Of a DNA stretch of 64,000 bases, positions 56,882 through 64,000 are shown piece by piece. Origin of the DNA: Sinorhizobium sp. BG8 (lineage in GTDB: Bacteria > Pseudomonadota > Alphaproteobacteria > Rhizobiales > Rhizobiaceae); assembly GCF_016864555.1 (NCBI RefSeq), contig NZ_CP044011.1, positions 1,507,501-1,571,500 of the forward strand. The letters are read 5' to 3'. The first letter of the stretch is position 1, and each line of letters starts with the position of its first letter. A model generated the notes under the pieces. That model did no database searches, had not been told where the DNA came from, and saw only the letters and a list, made by a program, of their open reading frames with translations. Made by a program: the position numbers and the translations under genes.

Positions 56882-59301
56882 CGTGCCCCCGCGGTTTCGA
56901 GGATGAGCACGCCGAACTCCGGCGCGCTCGGATTGTTGTCCAGTCGCGCGATTTCGAAGGCGTCGATGTCGATGACGCCCCGATCGAGCGAACCTCTGTC
57001 GGGTTCCCAGTAGCGCTTGAACGTCGTGACGGTGGCGGATTCGAGACCCTCGATCGGGCGGATCGCCGCATAGATCTGCGACAGATAGACCGGTCTGCCG
57101 AAGGCTGCGTGGTCCTGGTCGAAAAAGCCTTCGAGCACGTCTCGAACGGCAGCCATGACGTCGCCGGGAAAATAGCCGCGGGCGACGCACAGCGTGGCTG
57201 CAATCTCGATGGGGACGTAGACGGCGCTTCTCGTCGCGAGATCATACCCTGCCAGCTTGAAACGGCGAAGGTGATCGTGGATCCGCCTCGCGAACCCGAC
57301 CTCGAGCGCGAATCCGCCGCCGGCGGTGGGCAGCAGGTTGCGGGAATCGCGCGGGTGTATGGCAACGAAGATGGTGTGCCAGCTTCCCGTCCAACGGAAG
57401 ATCGCGCGCGCATCGAGCACCTCGGGATGGCGGAGCGCGGCATTTCGCCAGTCGTCCTCGGTGACGGCGCGGAACTGCTCGGCTCGGAACGCGGCTGGCG
57501 CAAGTCTCCTCACCTCGGCAATCGGCTGGGGATCCGTGCCTCCCTTCGCGGCGAGCGGCTGGTAGATGGCGTCGACAAGGCCCGCTGTAGTCGCAATATG
57601 CACCAGTGAGCTGCCGCCGATGTTTCCCGCGACCCCGTTGCCGATGCGCATGGTGAGCTGCGCGCGCTCCGCCTCGCGTGGCATGCGCCCATAGATATCG
57701 TCGCCGAAGCGCAGGTTCGGAGTGCCGTCGTCATCGACCTCGGTCACGAAGTGCTGGTCGTAGGGCGTGCTGTCGAGCAGATCCGATACCGTCGACCAGG
57801 TCTCGTCCTCCTGACCCGCAAAGGACAGGACAAGTTCCACGGCAGGTCCGTTCGCGGTGTGGGTGACGGGTGCGGCAGGCACGCCAAGGGTGGCAATCGG
57901 ATAGCGGCCTCCGCCTTCGGCAGGAAGGCCGAGTTCGTCGCGCCCGGAGTCGAGCGAGATGGTCAGGCCGTGGTCGGCCGCAACGATGTTGCCGCGTGCC
58001 ACTGTCACCGGGTCGATCGGAAGGAGATCGCTTCCGACGGCGGAAACCTGGATCGCCTCGGGCAGCGCTTCCGAAACGCTCCATTCCACTCTGAGGAGCG
58101 GGAGGGCAGCGTCCGCGATGTTGAGACGTGGAGCAAGAAGATCCGTCAGCGCTTCGTCCGTCGTGTCCGATGTTTCCACGAGCTTTACCACCCACCTGTT
58201 CGACGGGTTCGCATCGACCGGCTCTCCAGTGCGGGGGCTTCTGACCTCTTCGAGAAGCAGCAGGTCGGCAGGGCCGAGCGACGGGCGCACCGCCCGGCCG
58301 TCCGCTGCCAGATGGAAGAGATAGAGCTCGGTGGTGCCGGCGCCGATGCAGCATTCGGCATTGCCGAAGGTATGGATCCGCAGTTCGTTGTGCTCCGGCA
58401 GAACCGCAAGGTCCGTCTCTGTTTCGAAGAGCACGACCTCGGAGAAGGCCGGATCGGTAGAAAAGCCGGAATCGGGCCGGATGACGTTCCCCGGCAGGCC
58501 GGTCGATCCGACGAGAGGCCGATCGATCCGGGTGCACATCCGCGTGCCCGCATCCACCGTGCCGGCGGCGATGCAGTTGAGATGAACGAACGTGCGGGCG
58601 TTGCCGCCGTCGTGCATGCGGTAGTCGATCAGGCGGGTGTGCCGCTTGACCGAGACCCGGTGCAGCGCCGTATCCAGATAGGCCTCGGTTGCTGCCGCGT
58701 CCTGGAAATAGCTGAGATAGTCTCCCGCATAGGCGAACAGCTCGACCAGCGTGACGCCGAGATCGGATGGAAGGCGCTCCGTCCAGTTGGGATTGCGCGC
58801 GCTCACGAAGTCGAGAAGCATGCGCCTGAAGCTCTGGTAGTCACGGGCGAGGTAGTCGAGGGCGGGTTCCTCTGCCGGGACCGCCCCGCAGTTGCAGTCC
58901 TCGCGGCAATCGAATGGCGAAGGGCATGCGGCCTTGAATCCGAAGCTTGCTTCGCTGAGCTGTTCGTCGACCTCGGGGTGCTCCACCCTTACGACATAGG
59001 TCGAGAAGTCGCCCTCCGCGCTCAACATCAGCGTGACCTGCTGCGGGGCTGCGGCCGGCAGCAGGATCGACTCCACCTCGATGCCGGTCACGCGAATTCC
59101 GCCCGAGATGCTGAAGTGGCTCTTCTCCAGCGGTGGCGCTGCAGGTCGCGCCTTGACGAAGGTGATGGTCAGCTGCCGCGTGCCGGGTGTCCGCGTGTAT
59201 TCGACGAAGTCGATGCCGTTCAGCGGATGGGCCGCACTGCTGAGCATCGGCCTTCGCCGGTCCTCTCCGCAATCGATCAGGCCCTGCCGCCATCGCGCCA
59301 T
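56878..59301 (-). CDS. Baseplate J-like wedge protein (807 aa)
   Basis: The protein is of the putative baseplate assembly (gpJ/gp6) type: LDYLARDYQSFRRMLLDFVSAR near 145, LGVTLVELFAYAGDYLSYFQD near 180 and RFGDDIYGRMP, plus a C-terminal PVYLSQIYAAIRPIEGLESA segment shared with its larger neighbour. Four cysteines at 126, 132, 136 and 138 (CPSPFDC..DCNC) suggest a metal site or disulphides. GAGGAGG precedes ATG. Overlap with the next gene is ATGA. Confidence 0.9.
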   Translation of the reverse strand: MARWRQGLIDCGEDRRRPMLSSAAHPLNGIDFVEYTRTPGTRQLTITFVKARPAAPPLEKSHFSISGGIRVTGIEVESILLPAAAPQQVTLMLSAEGDFSTYVVRVEHPEVDEQLSEASFGFKAACPSPFDCREDCNCGAVPAEEPALDYLARDYQSFRRMLLDFVSARNPNWTERLPSDLGVTLVELFAYAGDYLSYFQDAAATEAYLDTALHRVSVKRHTRLIDYRMHDGGNARTFVHLNCIAAGTVDAGTRMCTRIDRPLVGSTGLPGNVIRPDSGFSTDPAFSEVVLFETETDLAVLPEHNELRIHTFGNAECCIGAGTTELYLFHLAADGRAVRPSLGPADLLLLEEVRSPRTGEPVDANPSNRWVVKLVETSDTTDEALTDLLAPRLNIADAALPLLRVEWSVSEALPEAIQVSAVGSDLLPIDPVTVARGNIVAADHGLTISLDSGRDELGLPAEGGGRYPIATLGVPAAPVTHTANGPAVELVLSFAGQEDETWSTVSDLLDSTPYDQHFVTEVDDDGTPNLRFGDDIYGRMPREAERAQLTMRIGNGVAGNIGGSSLVHIATTAGLVDAIYQPLAAKGGTDPQPIAEVRRLAPAAFRAEQFRAVTEDDWRNAALRHPEVLDARAIFRWTGSWHTIFVAIHPRDSRNLLPTAGGGFALEVGFARRIHDHLRRFKLAGYDLATRSAVYVPIEIAATLCVARGYFPGDVMAAVRDVLEGFFDQDHAAFGRPVYLSQIYAAIRPIEGLESATVTTFKRYWEPDRGSLDRGVIDIDAFEIARLDNNPSAPEFGVLILETAGAR

Positions 59302-59311
59302 CGCCGCCTCC

Positions 59312-59689
59312 TCAACCTGTCGTTTGTCGCACGAAGCGTTCGAACCGGCGTTCTCCGGTATCGATCCGTGCGTAGGTTATGTCGATTTCAAGGGTGGCCT
59401 CGCCGGCCTGCACGTCCACGGCCTCGACCGTGATGACGGTATCGAGCCACCGGATCAGCGCGCCGTGGACCAGCGCCTCGACGGCCGCCACCAGCGCGTC
59501 CGAGGAGGGGGCGAAGAGGAGCTGCTTGAGCCCGCTGCCGAAATCGGGCCGGTTCACCCGCTCGCCCGGTTCCGTGAACAGGACGAGCTTGATCATGTCG
59601 CGGATGTGATCGTCATCGGCGGTGGTGGCGGTGCGCCCTTGCACGTCTATGCCGAAGGGGAAGTCGAGGAAGGTGGACGTAGCGCTCAT
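59312..59689 (-). CDS. gp25-like baseplate wedge protein
   Basis: The 125-residue protein has the gp25/GPW domain with the conserved TEPGERVNRPDFGSGLKQL near 40-58, the segment that in T4 gp25 and T6SS TssE joins the wedge to the sheath. An N-terminal short region (FLDFPFGIDVQGRT) is typical for the eCIS form. It lies 10 bases downstream of the 95-residue protein gene and just before the baseplate-J genes, the canonical order. Confidence 0.95.
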   Translation of the reverse strand: MSATSTFLDFPFGIDVQGRTATTADDDHIRDMIKLVLFTEPGERVNRPDFGSGLKQLLFAPSSDALVAAVEALVHGALIRWLDTVITVEAVDVQAGEATLEIDITYARIDTGERRFERFVRQTTG

Positions 59690-59692
59690 CGC

Positions 59693-59980
59693 TCATACCA
59701 CCTCGATGTTGTTGACGCGTATGGTCGTGCCGCCGATCGCCGGAAGGAGCTTGAACGCCTCCGGATGGGCGGAAAGATGCAGCGCCACGCCACGGGCAAT
59801 CGCGACGAACATCCGGCGCCGCGCCCGGACCTCCCGGTCGGTGTTGGAGGTCGAAAGCGGCTCCATGTCGTCGAGTTCCAGAAGCTTGTTCAGTTCCTTT
59901 TCCATCGTCTCTGCCATGGAATTGACAAACGCCGAGACGTCGGTGGGATCAGCAGAGAAATTGCCCGGTTTGATGGCCAT
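59693..59980 (-). CDS. Small baseplate-cluster protein (95 aa)
   Basis: The 95-residue protein is mostly helical (AFVNSMAETMEKELNKLLEL, ARRRMFVAIARGVALHLSAH) with a short beta end TIRVNNIEVV. It has a good ribosome site (AGGAG) and lies between the spike and gp25 genes. Small proteins at this position in other eCIS loci have no assigned role; it may be a chaperone or baseplate adaptor. Confidence 0.8.
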   Translation of the reverse strand: MAIKPGNFSADPTDVSAFVNSMAETMEKELNKLLELDDMEPLSTSNTDREVRARRRMFVAIARGVALHLSAHPEAFKLLPAIGGTTIRVNNIEVV

Positions 59981-59989
59981 GACGAGCTC

Positions 59990-60703
59990 CTAGTCCAGCG
60001 TGACCTTGGTGGAGAGCAGGGACGGCGGAGGCGGCATCATCTGCACCACCGAGGGTGCCGGCGTCACCGGCAGGATGCCTGCCGCCATCTGTCCGACGTG
60101 CATGTGCGTGTTGAAGATCGTCACCAGCGTGTTCAGGTAGGTCATGAGCTGGTCCCCATGGACTGCCGGGTGGAAGGCAACGGCGCTCCCCTCGAAGATC
60201 TTGGCGGATTCGAACACGACCTTGGTGATGCCGCGCAGCGTCACCGACGATTCGCGCACGTTCAGAACGATCTGGTTCGCCCCCGCGGGATCAGAAAGGG
60301 TGATGGTCTGCGTCTTGTCGTCGAGCGCGATGGTGAGGCCCAGCTCGCTTCGCCACACCTTTGTCATCGGGTCGGCGGGCGAGGCCGGCGGCGCCATGGG
60401 GGCTTCACCCAGCCCCCAGTAGCAGCCGGCGAAAATCGGCCGGGAGATGTCTCCCCCTTCGAACTCTATCCATACCCCGGCGCCGATCGGGGGCAGGGAG
60501 AAGAAACCGGACGTCGTTCCGCCGTAGGGAGCGCAGGGTGTGGCCCAGCCCGTCTCGAAATCCTCGAGCAGGGAGGGGATGCGAGCCTTGATGCGACCGA
60601 GCTGATTGGGGTCGTTCACGTCGGTCGCAATGCCCCGGTACTTGCCGTAGAACGGCTCGTAGTGCGAACGGTTGCGTTCGGCGGCGGCAGGGAAATCGTT
60701 CAC
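59990..60703 (-). CDS. Spike/baseplate protein V-like (gp5/VgrG OB-fold)
   Basis: The 237-residue protein begins with a GTG after GAGGAGTGAGAC. Its OB-fold region (about 18-100) has YGKYRGIATDVNDPNQLGRI, ATPCAPYGG and PPIGAGVWIEFEGGDISRPIFAG, the signature of phage gpV/gp5 and VgrG spikes. Then come short beta repeats and a region THMHVGQ as in many gpV proteins. It would form the trimeric spike with the hub encoded upstream. A PAAR tip protein is not seen in the window. Confidence 0.93.
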   Translation of the reverse strand: MNDFPAAAERNRSHYEPFYGKYRGIATDVNDPNQLGRIKARIPSLLEDFETGWATPCAPYGGTTSGFFSLPPIGAGVWIEFEGGDISRPIFAGCYWGLGEAPMAPPASPADPMTKVWRSELGLTIALDDKTQTITLSDPAGANQIVLNVRESSVTLRGITKVVFESAKIFEGSAVAFHPAVHGDQLMTYLNTLVTIFNTHMHVGQMAAGILPVTPAPSVVQMMPPPPSLLSTKVTLD

Positions 60704-60715
60704 GTCTCACTCCTC

Positions 60716-61849
60716 TCATGCAATCGCGGCGAAGGGGTCGATGAAGATCTCGGCACCGGTCAGCCCGACGGCATTGCGCCAGCCGGTAAAGCTCTGGGCG
60801 TAGTCGTCGCGCGAAATCCGGTGGGTGACGGAATCGACATAGTAGAGGCCGCTGTTTTCCCGCCCGGCGCCGCGTACGAGGACCGTCTCGCCGCAACGCA
60901 GCGCCCGGGCGAACTTGATGCCGTCGATCTCCCCGCTGCAATTGACCGCACGGCTGGAGGCCGTGGCGTGTGCCATCGCGGCGGACTGGGCCTCCTGAGG
61001 GCTTGCCGCATCGGTCGCGGCCATCCGGTCGACCGGAGGCGGCAGGATGCGGAGGAGGCTCGGCTCAGCACCCATGGGCATTTCGGTGGCGATGGGTGCA
61101 CGATAGGGGAGCGGTGCCCGCGTCTTCGGCTCCGAGGTGAAGCCCTGCATCGAGGTCGGGCGTTGCATGTCGTTGTAGGCGTTGAAGGAGCGCAGGTTGG
61201 TCTGCCGTCCGAAATCGATCGAGAGAACGCCCTGCGGTACCGGCAGGGTGAGCGGCGGACGGAAATGCCCCATGTCGCGGCCGCTCAGCGGCTCGGGGGC
61301 GATGAAGAGGTCATAGCCGTTGCGCCCGGCAAGTTGGGCGAGGTAGACGGAATCCGAACTGCGCTGCGTCGTGGTCGTATCCAGCATGGTGCGCTGCGGC
61401 GGCGTCGGGATCACGTCGGGTATGATGCCGTAGCTGGCGAAAATTGCGGCGGCAACCACGCTGTCCGGGCAGTTGGGCCAGGTCTTGGGCGCGCGCCGCT
61501 GCCCCAGCAGCGTGCCGAGAGCGTCGGCCGCGACGACCTCGAGGATGGAACGGCCGGGGTCGTTGCTGCCGAGGAGCCGCGCTTCCGTGACATAGGCATT
61601 GACGAGCGCGAAGGGTATCGGCAGGCCAAGCGCCAGCCGGATCGTGAGCGGCGTGTTGGGACGGAAGATCGGAAGGGCCACCGCGTCGTAGTCGCCGAGG
61701 AAATCCCGGCTGAGATCGAAGCTGAGCCGCACCATCGATGCCCGGCCGACAGCCGTTTCAACTTCGATCGAGCTCAGCGCTTCGATCAGCAGGCGCGGCA
61801 GGGGAGCCTTGGCAATTTCGACCAGGAAGAACGATGGCAGGAGCCTCAT
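60716..61849 (-). CDS. Phage late-control D-like hub protein (gp27/VgrG N-terminal type)
   Basis: The 377-residue protein is the central hub. It starts MRLLPSFFLVEI and shows the gpD/gp27 pattern, with an early ETAVGRASMVRLSFDLSRDFLG beta part, LLGSNDPGRSILEVVAADALG, and the segment SVYLAQLAGRNGYDLFIAPEP typical of the second barrel. In VgrG or Afp8 the hub is fused to the OB-fold spike; here it is separate. The ATG shares one base with the LysM gene's stop; a GTG codon just before is an alternative. Confidence 0.9.
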   Translation of the reverse strand: MRLLPSFFLVEIAKAPLPRLLIEALSSIEVETAVGRASMVRLSFDLSRDFLGDYDAVALPIFRPNTPLTIRLALGLPIPFALVNAYVTEARLLGSNDPGRSILEVVAADALGTLLGQRRAPKTWPNCPDSVVAAAIFASYGIIPDVIPTPPQRTMLDTTTTQRSSDSVYLAQLAGRNGYDLFIAPEPLSGRDMGHFRPPLTLPVPQGVLSIDFGRQTNLRSFNAYNDMQRPTSMQGFTSEPKTRAPLPYRAPIATEMPMGAEPSLLRILPPPVDRMAATDAASPQEAQSAAMAHATASSRAVNCSGEIDGIKFARALRCGETVLVRGAGRENSGLYYVDSVTHRISRDDYAQSFTGWRNAVGLTGAEIFIDPFAAIA

Positions 61850-62133
61850 CACAGATCTCCCGGTGAGGGCACGGCGATGATCGTGCCGGCCTGTTCCGTC
61901 AGGTCGACCGGGCGCATCACCCGGTTCGCGTCGCACAGCTGCCAGAACCTTTCTGGATCGCCGAGCGTTGACGCGCTGGCAAGGTCGGGCCGGTCACCGG
62001 TGCCCACGACATAGCGCTGGCTGGCGATTGTCGCCGGTATGAAGCGCATCCGCTTGTAGCGTATCACGCGTCCGTCGGCGCCGATGTGCTCGGCCTCGGC
62101 TATGTATTCGTAGCGGCTGCCTCGGAAGAACAT
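61849..62133 (-). CDS. LysM-type baseplate/tube protein (94 aa)
   Basis: The 94-residue protein contains a LysM-like module (RYVVGTGDRPDLASASTLGDPERFWQLCDANRV, residues about 40-75) after a short beta head (YEYIAEAEHIG). Similar proteins sit beside the tube-initiator in phages and eCIS (T4 gp53-like). It has a strong TAGGAGG ribosome site. It should bind the hub-tube junction, not peptidoglycan. Confidence 0.85.
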   Translation of the reverse strand: MFFRGSRYEYIAEAEHIGADGRVIRYKRMRFIPATIASQRYVVGTGDRPDLASASTLGDPERFWQLCDANRVMRPVDLTEQAGTIIAVPSPGDL

Positions 62134-62142
62134 CGTTACCTC

Positions 62143-62790
62143 CTATGGGACCAGAGCCTGAAGACCGGAGCGGGCCCCGAACGTGTCCTGCGCTGCCATG
62201 GCCTGTTTTTGCGTGAGCGAGGCGAGATAGACGAAGTAGCCGGGATCGGCGACGCTGAGGTCGCGGTAGGTCAGCACCTTGAGCGTCAGGTCGGCGCGCG
62301 CACGGATGGGGTTGAGAGCCTGATCGAAAGCTTCCTCGCGCACCGACAGGCTTTCGAGCCGAACAGGCAGGACTCGGTGCGGCCCCCAGACGAGAAAGGC
62401 CATGGGGGCATTTTCGGCCAGGATGAAGGCGCCGCCCGCAAGCGCGATGATCTCGTTGGCGAGGACCGCGGAGTAGGGCGGATAGACCAGTTTTTCCAGC
62501 GCCGCGAGGGCGGGATGAAGACCGCTCGCGACAGTGGTGGCGTTTTCCGTGGGCTTCTCCAACTGGTCGGCCGCATCGATCTCGACCGAGAAGGTCAGCG
62601 TCTCGTCGGGCGGCCCGTTCAGCCGGCGCGCGTCGCCCCGCCCGCCGCCCGAGGCCGAGCGCGCGGAGATCGAGCGCGTCACCTCGTCCGGATTGTACTG
62701 GAACGCGACGACGATCGGCAGCGGATCGGGCGGCTGGAACGCGACGATCCCGCCCTTCTGCACTTTCGGCCATCGCGGCGATGCGGTCAT
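62143..62790 (-). CDS. Contractile injection system tube-adaptor protein (CIS tube N-terminal type)
   Basis: The 215-residue protein has the pattern of the CIS-tube family (IVAFQYNPDEVTRSISARSA near 27, LTFSVEIDAADQL near 65, PAPFLVWGPHRVLPVRLESLSV-like section near 127 and FDQALNPIRARADLTL near 155). It links the inner tube to the baseplate hub. It is upstream of the LysM gene with nine bases between. This class of gene is a strong eCIS indicator. Confidence 0.9.
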   Translation of the reverse strand: MTASPRWPKVQKGGIVAFQPPDPLPIVVAFQYNPDEVTRSISARSASGGGRGDARRLNGPPDETLTFSVEIDAADQLEKPTENATTVASGLHPALAALEKLVYPPYSAVLANEIIALAGGAFILAENAPMAFLVWGPHRVLPVRLESLSVREEAFDQALNPIRARADLTLKVLTYRDLSVADPGYFVYLASLTQKQAMAAQDTFGARSGLQALVP

Positions 62791-62801
62791 GGCAGTCTCC
62801 C

Positions 62802-64000
62802 TCAGGGTTTGGCGCTGGGTGGTGGCGCCTTCTTCAGCCGCGCCGCCTTGATGACGTTCGAGACCGCCTCGGCCATCTCGCGCGGCCAGTAGGTGTCCTT
62901 CCAGTATTCGAGGATGCGCTGGGCGGTCTCGTAGGTGTAGAGCGGCGCTTCCTCGGCCGGATTGTTGCCGGTGAGCTTGCGGTTGGCCTCGGCATAGGCC
63001 GCGTAGAAGGCGTCACTCACCACGCTGGCAACTGCGCTGCCGAAGGCCTTGGCGGTCGGGTCGACCACGTAGCCCCTCGCACCGATCGCGGCCACGATCG
63101 CGTCCACGGTCTCTTTGCGCATGGCCGAGTCAAACACGTAGTGGCCGGCGAAGGAATGGCCCTCCGTTCCCTTGCCCTTGCCGGCATTACCCTCGAATTC
63201 GCGCAGCGCGAAGTTGCGGCTGGTATGGCCCACCGTCGTATGGCCCCACACATGCGCGTTCTCGACCTTGGCATCGACCAGCGCATCGCGCACGATCGCC
63301 GCCATTGATGTCTTGCCGCCGGATTCGAAGGTGCCCTTCCGCCACTTTTCGTATTCCGTCTCGCCGAGGTTTTCGGTCGGCCCCTTGGCGGAAGAGCAGG
63401 TGTAGAGGATGATCCGCACGGTGCTGGAGAGATAGGGAGCGATCGTCTTGAAGATGCCCGGCGCGTTGCTGCTGGTTACCGAGAGGCTGCACCAGCTTTC
63501 AGTTCCGTGTGCGAATACCGCGAGCGCGCGGATTTTGCCGGGGGCGGCGGCCGTTTCCGCTGGCAAGCCTGGAGCGGCTGGCACCTTGGCGAGCGCCGCA
63601 TTGACCAGCCCGGCGATCTTCGGAACTGTTTCCTTGATCGCGTTCGCGCCGCTGATCGCCTTGCCGAACACCAGCGATCCGGCGGTGAATTTCGCATCTT
63701 TGATGCCGATCGCGCGCTCGCGGCCGGCGAAGTCGGCGGCGCGCCGCTGCGCTTCCGGCTCGTCCTGGTCGTAGAAGGCGAGGTCGTAGCCGGCGGAATA
63801 GCTGGGTTCGCGCAGGCGGGTGCCGACTTCCAGCTCCGGGTCGGCGACCGCGGGCTTCGGGTCGCGCCGCACCGTGCCTTCGGCCTGCTGCTGCAGCGTG
63901 TGCGCCAGCTCGTGCGCGAGCAGCCGCCGTCCGGCCACCGTTTCTGGCCTGTATTCGCCGGAGGCGAAGCCGATGTCCTGTCCGACCGTATAGGCGCGAG
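62802..64000 (-). CDS. DUF4157 (eCIS core) protein with possible cysteine-peptidase-like domain, N-terminus off the window
   Basis: The frame is open to the right edge. The DUF4157 motif is seen at 63900-64000: [18 protein letters not shown] then [16 protein letters not shown], with a zinc-protease-like HELAH. The following domain (about 63600-63200) has VFAHGTESW and [11 protein letters not shown], a His...Cys arrangement like caspase/clostripain-type folds, and a His-rich [15 protein letters not shown]. Proteins with DUF4157 are often eCIS cargo. The rest (to 62802) is helical. The toxin role is inferred. Confidence 0.8.
   Translation of the reverse strand, partial: RAYTVGQDIGFASGEYRPETVAGRRLLAHELAHTLQQQAEGTVRRDPKPAVADPELEVGTRLREPSYSAGYDLAFYDQDEPEAQRRAADFAGRERAIGIKDAKFTAGSLVFGKAISGANAIKETVPKIAGLVNAALAKVPAAPGLPAETAAAPGKIRALAVFAHGTESWCSLSVTSSNAPGIFKTIAPYLSSTVRIILYTCSSAKGPTENLGETEYEKWRKGTFESGGKTSMAAIVRDALVDAKVENAHVWGHTTVGHTSRNFALREFEGNAGKGKGTEGHSFAGHYVFDSAMRKETVDAIVAAIGARGYVVDPTAKAFGSAVASVVSDAFYAAYAEANRKLTGNNPAEEAPLYTYETAQRILEYWKDTYWPREMAEAVSNVIKAARLKKAPPPSAKP

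Noticed and set aside
59033-62014. 993-residue plus-strand frame opposite baseplate genes
   Set aside because: It runs across five well-supported genes on the other strand and has shadow-like composition.
47527-64000. Prophage
   Set aside because: Only tail-baseplate-type genes are present, with DUF4157 and CIS-tube proteins; no capsid, terminase, integrase or lysis gene is seen.
47527-64000. Type VI secretion system
   Set aside because: There is no TssJ/L/M membrane complex, no Hcp and no ClpV in the window, and the hub and spike are phage-like separate genes.

Overview
The window looks like a stretch of chromosome or chromid from an alphaproteobacterium, most likely in the Rhizobiales. 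The evidence is a 23S rRNA with a rhizobial-type helix-9 insertion, an rRNA operon that ends 5S then tRNA-fMet, high-GC codon use, and families typical of rhizobia: polyamine- and betaine-type ABC transporters, FecI/FecR-controlled iron uptake and GATase-like AraC regulators. The species cannot be named from this sequence.

Layout. 1-3363: the end of an rRNA operon (23S lacking its 5' end, 5S, tRNA-fMet). 3525-10697: a creatinine/creatine-type catabolic locus with a Pot-family ABC transporter, a LysR regulator, a creatininase and a creatinase; TGCAT-type dyads sit in its promoter gaps. 10845-18540: oxidoreductases (AKR, SDR), secreted ABM and VOC proteins, an MFS carrier, an esterase remnant and a large winged-helix/NB-ARC regulator. 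18711-31561: an amine or betaine-like catabolic regulon made of a GntR/FCD regulator, two DHDPS-family lyases, two paralogous FAD amine oxidases, a glycine-betaine-type ABC transporter, a frameshifted aldehyde dehydrogenase and two AraC/GATase regulators. Similar TTGTCTA/TAGACAA operator words stand before both halves. 31598-33350: a lone glucoamylase-like glycoside hydrolase and a small unknown gene. 33568-42819: a siderophore-iron island (FepCDG-like ABC transporter, FAD siderophore-interacting reductase with a His-rich head, periplasmic binding protein, TonB receptor, FecR, FecI). 43245-47430: an RND efflux pair.

47527-64000 (minus strand, running off the right edge) is the most unusual part. 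It is the baseplate half of an extracellular contractile injection system (eCIS). In transcription order it encodes a DUF4157 protein that may be an effector, a tube-adaptor protein, a LysM protein, a gpD-like hub, a gp5/gpV-like spike, a small protein, a gp25 wedge, a baseplate-J protein, a second large baseplate protein with an inserted seven-bladed PLL-like beta-propeller, a tail protein interrupted by a -1 frameshift, a small protein without a standard start codon, a DUF6519/beta-helix protein and a histone-H1-like basic protein. The sheath, inner tube and AAA+ ATPase are not in the window and would be expected to the right.

Two genes (the aldehyde dehydrogenase and the tail protein) each lack one base relative to an intact frame. 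Either could be a real mutation or a sequencing error, and the tail-protein site also fits a programmed slippery heptamer. All functions are inferred from sequence patterns read by eye.
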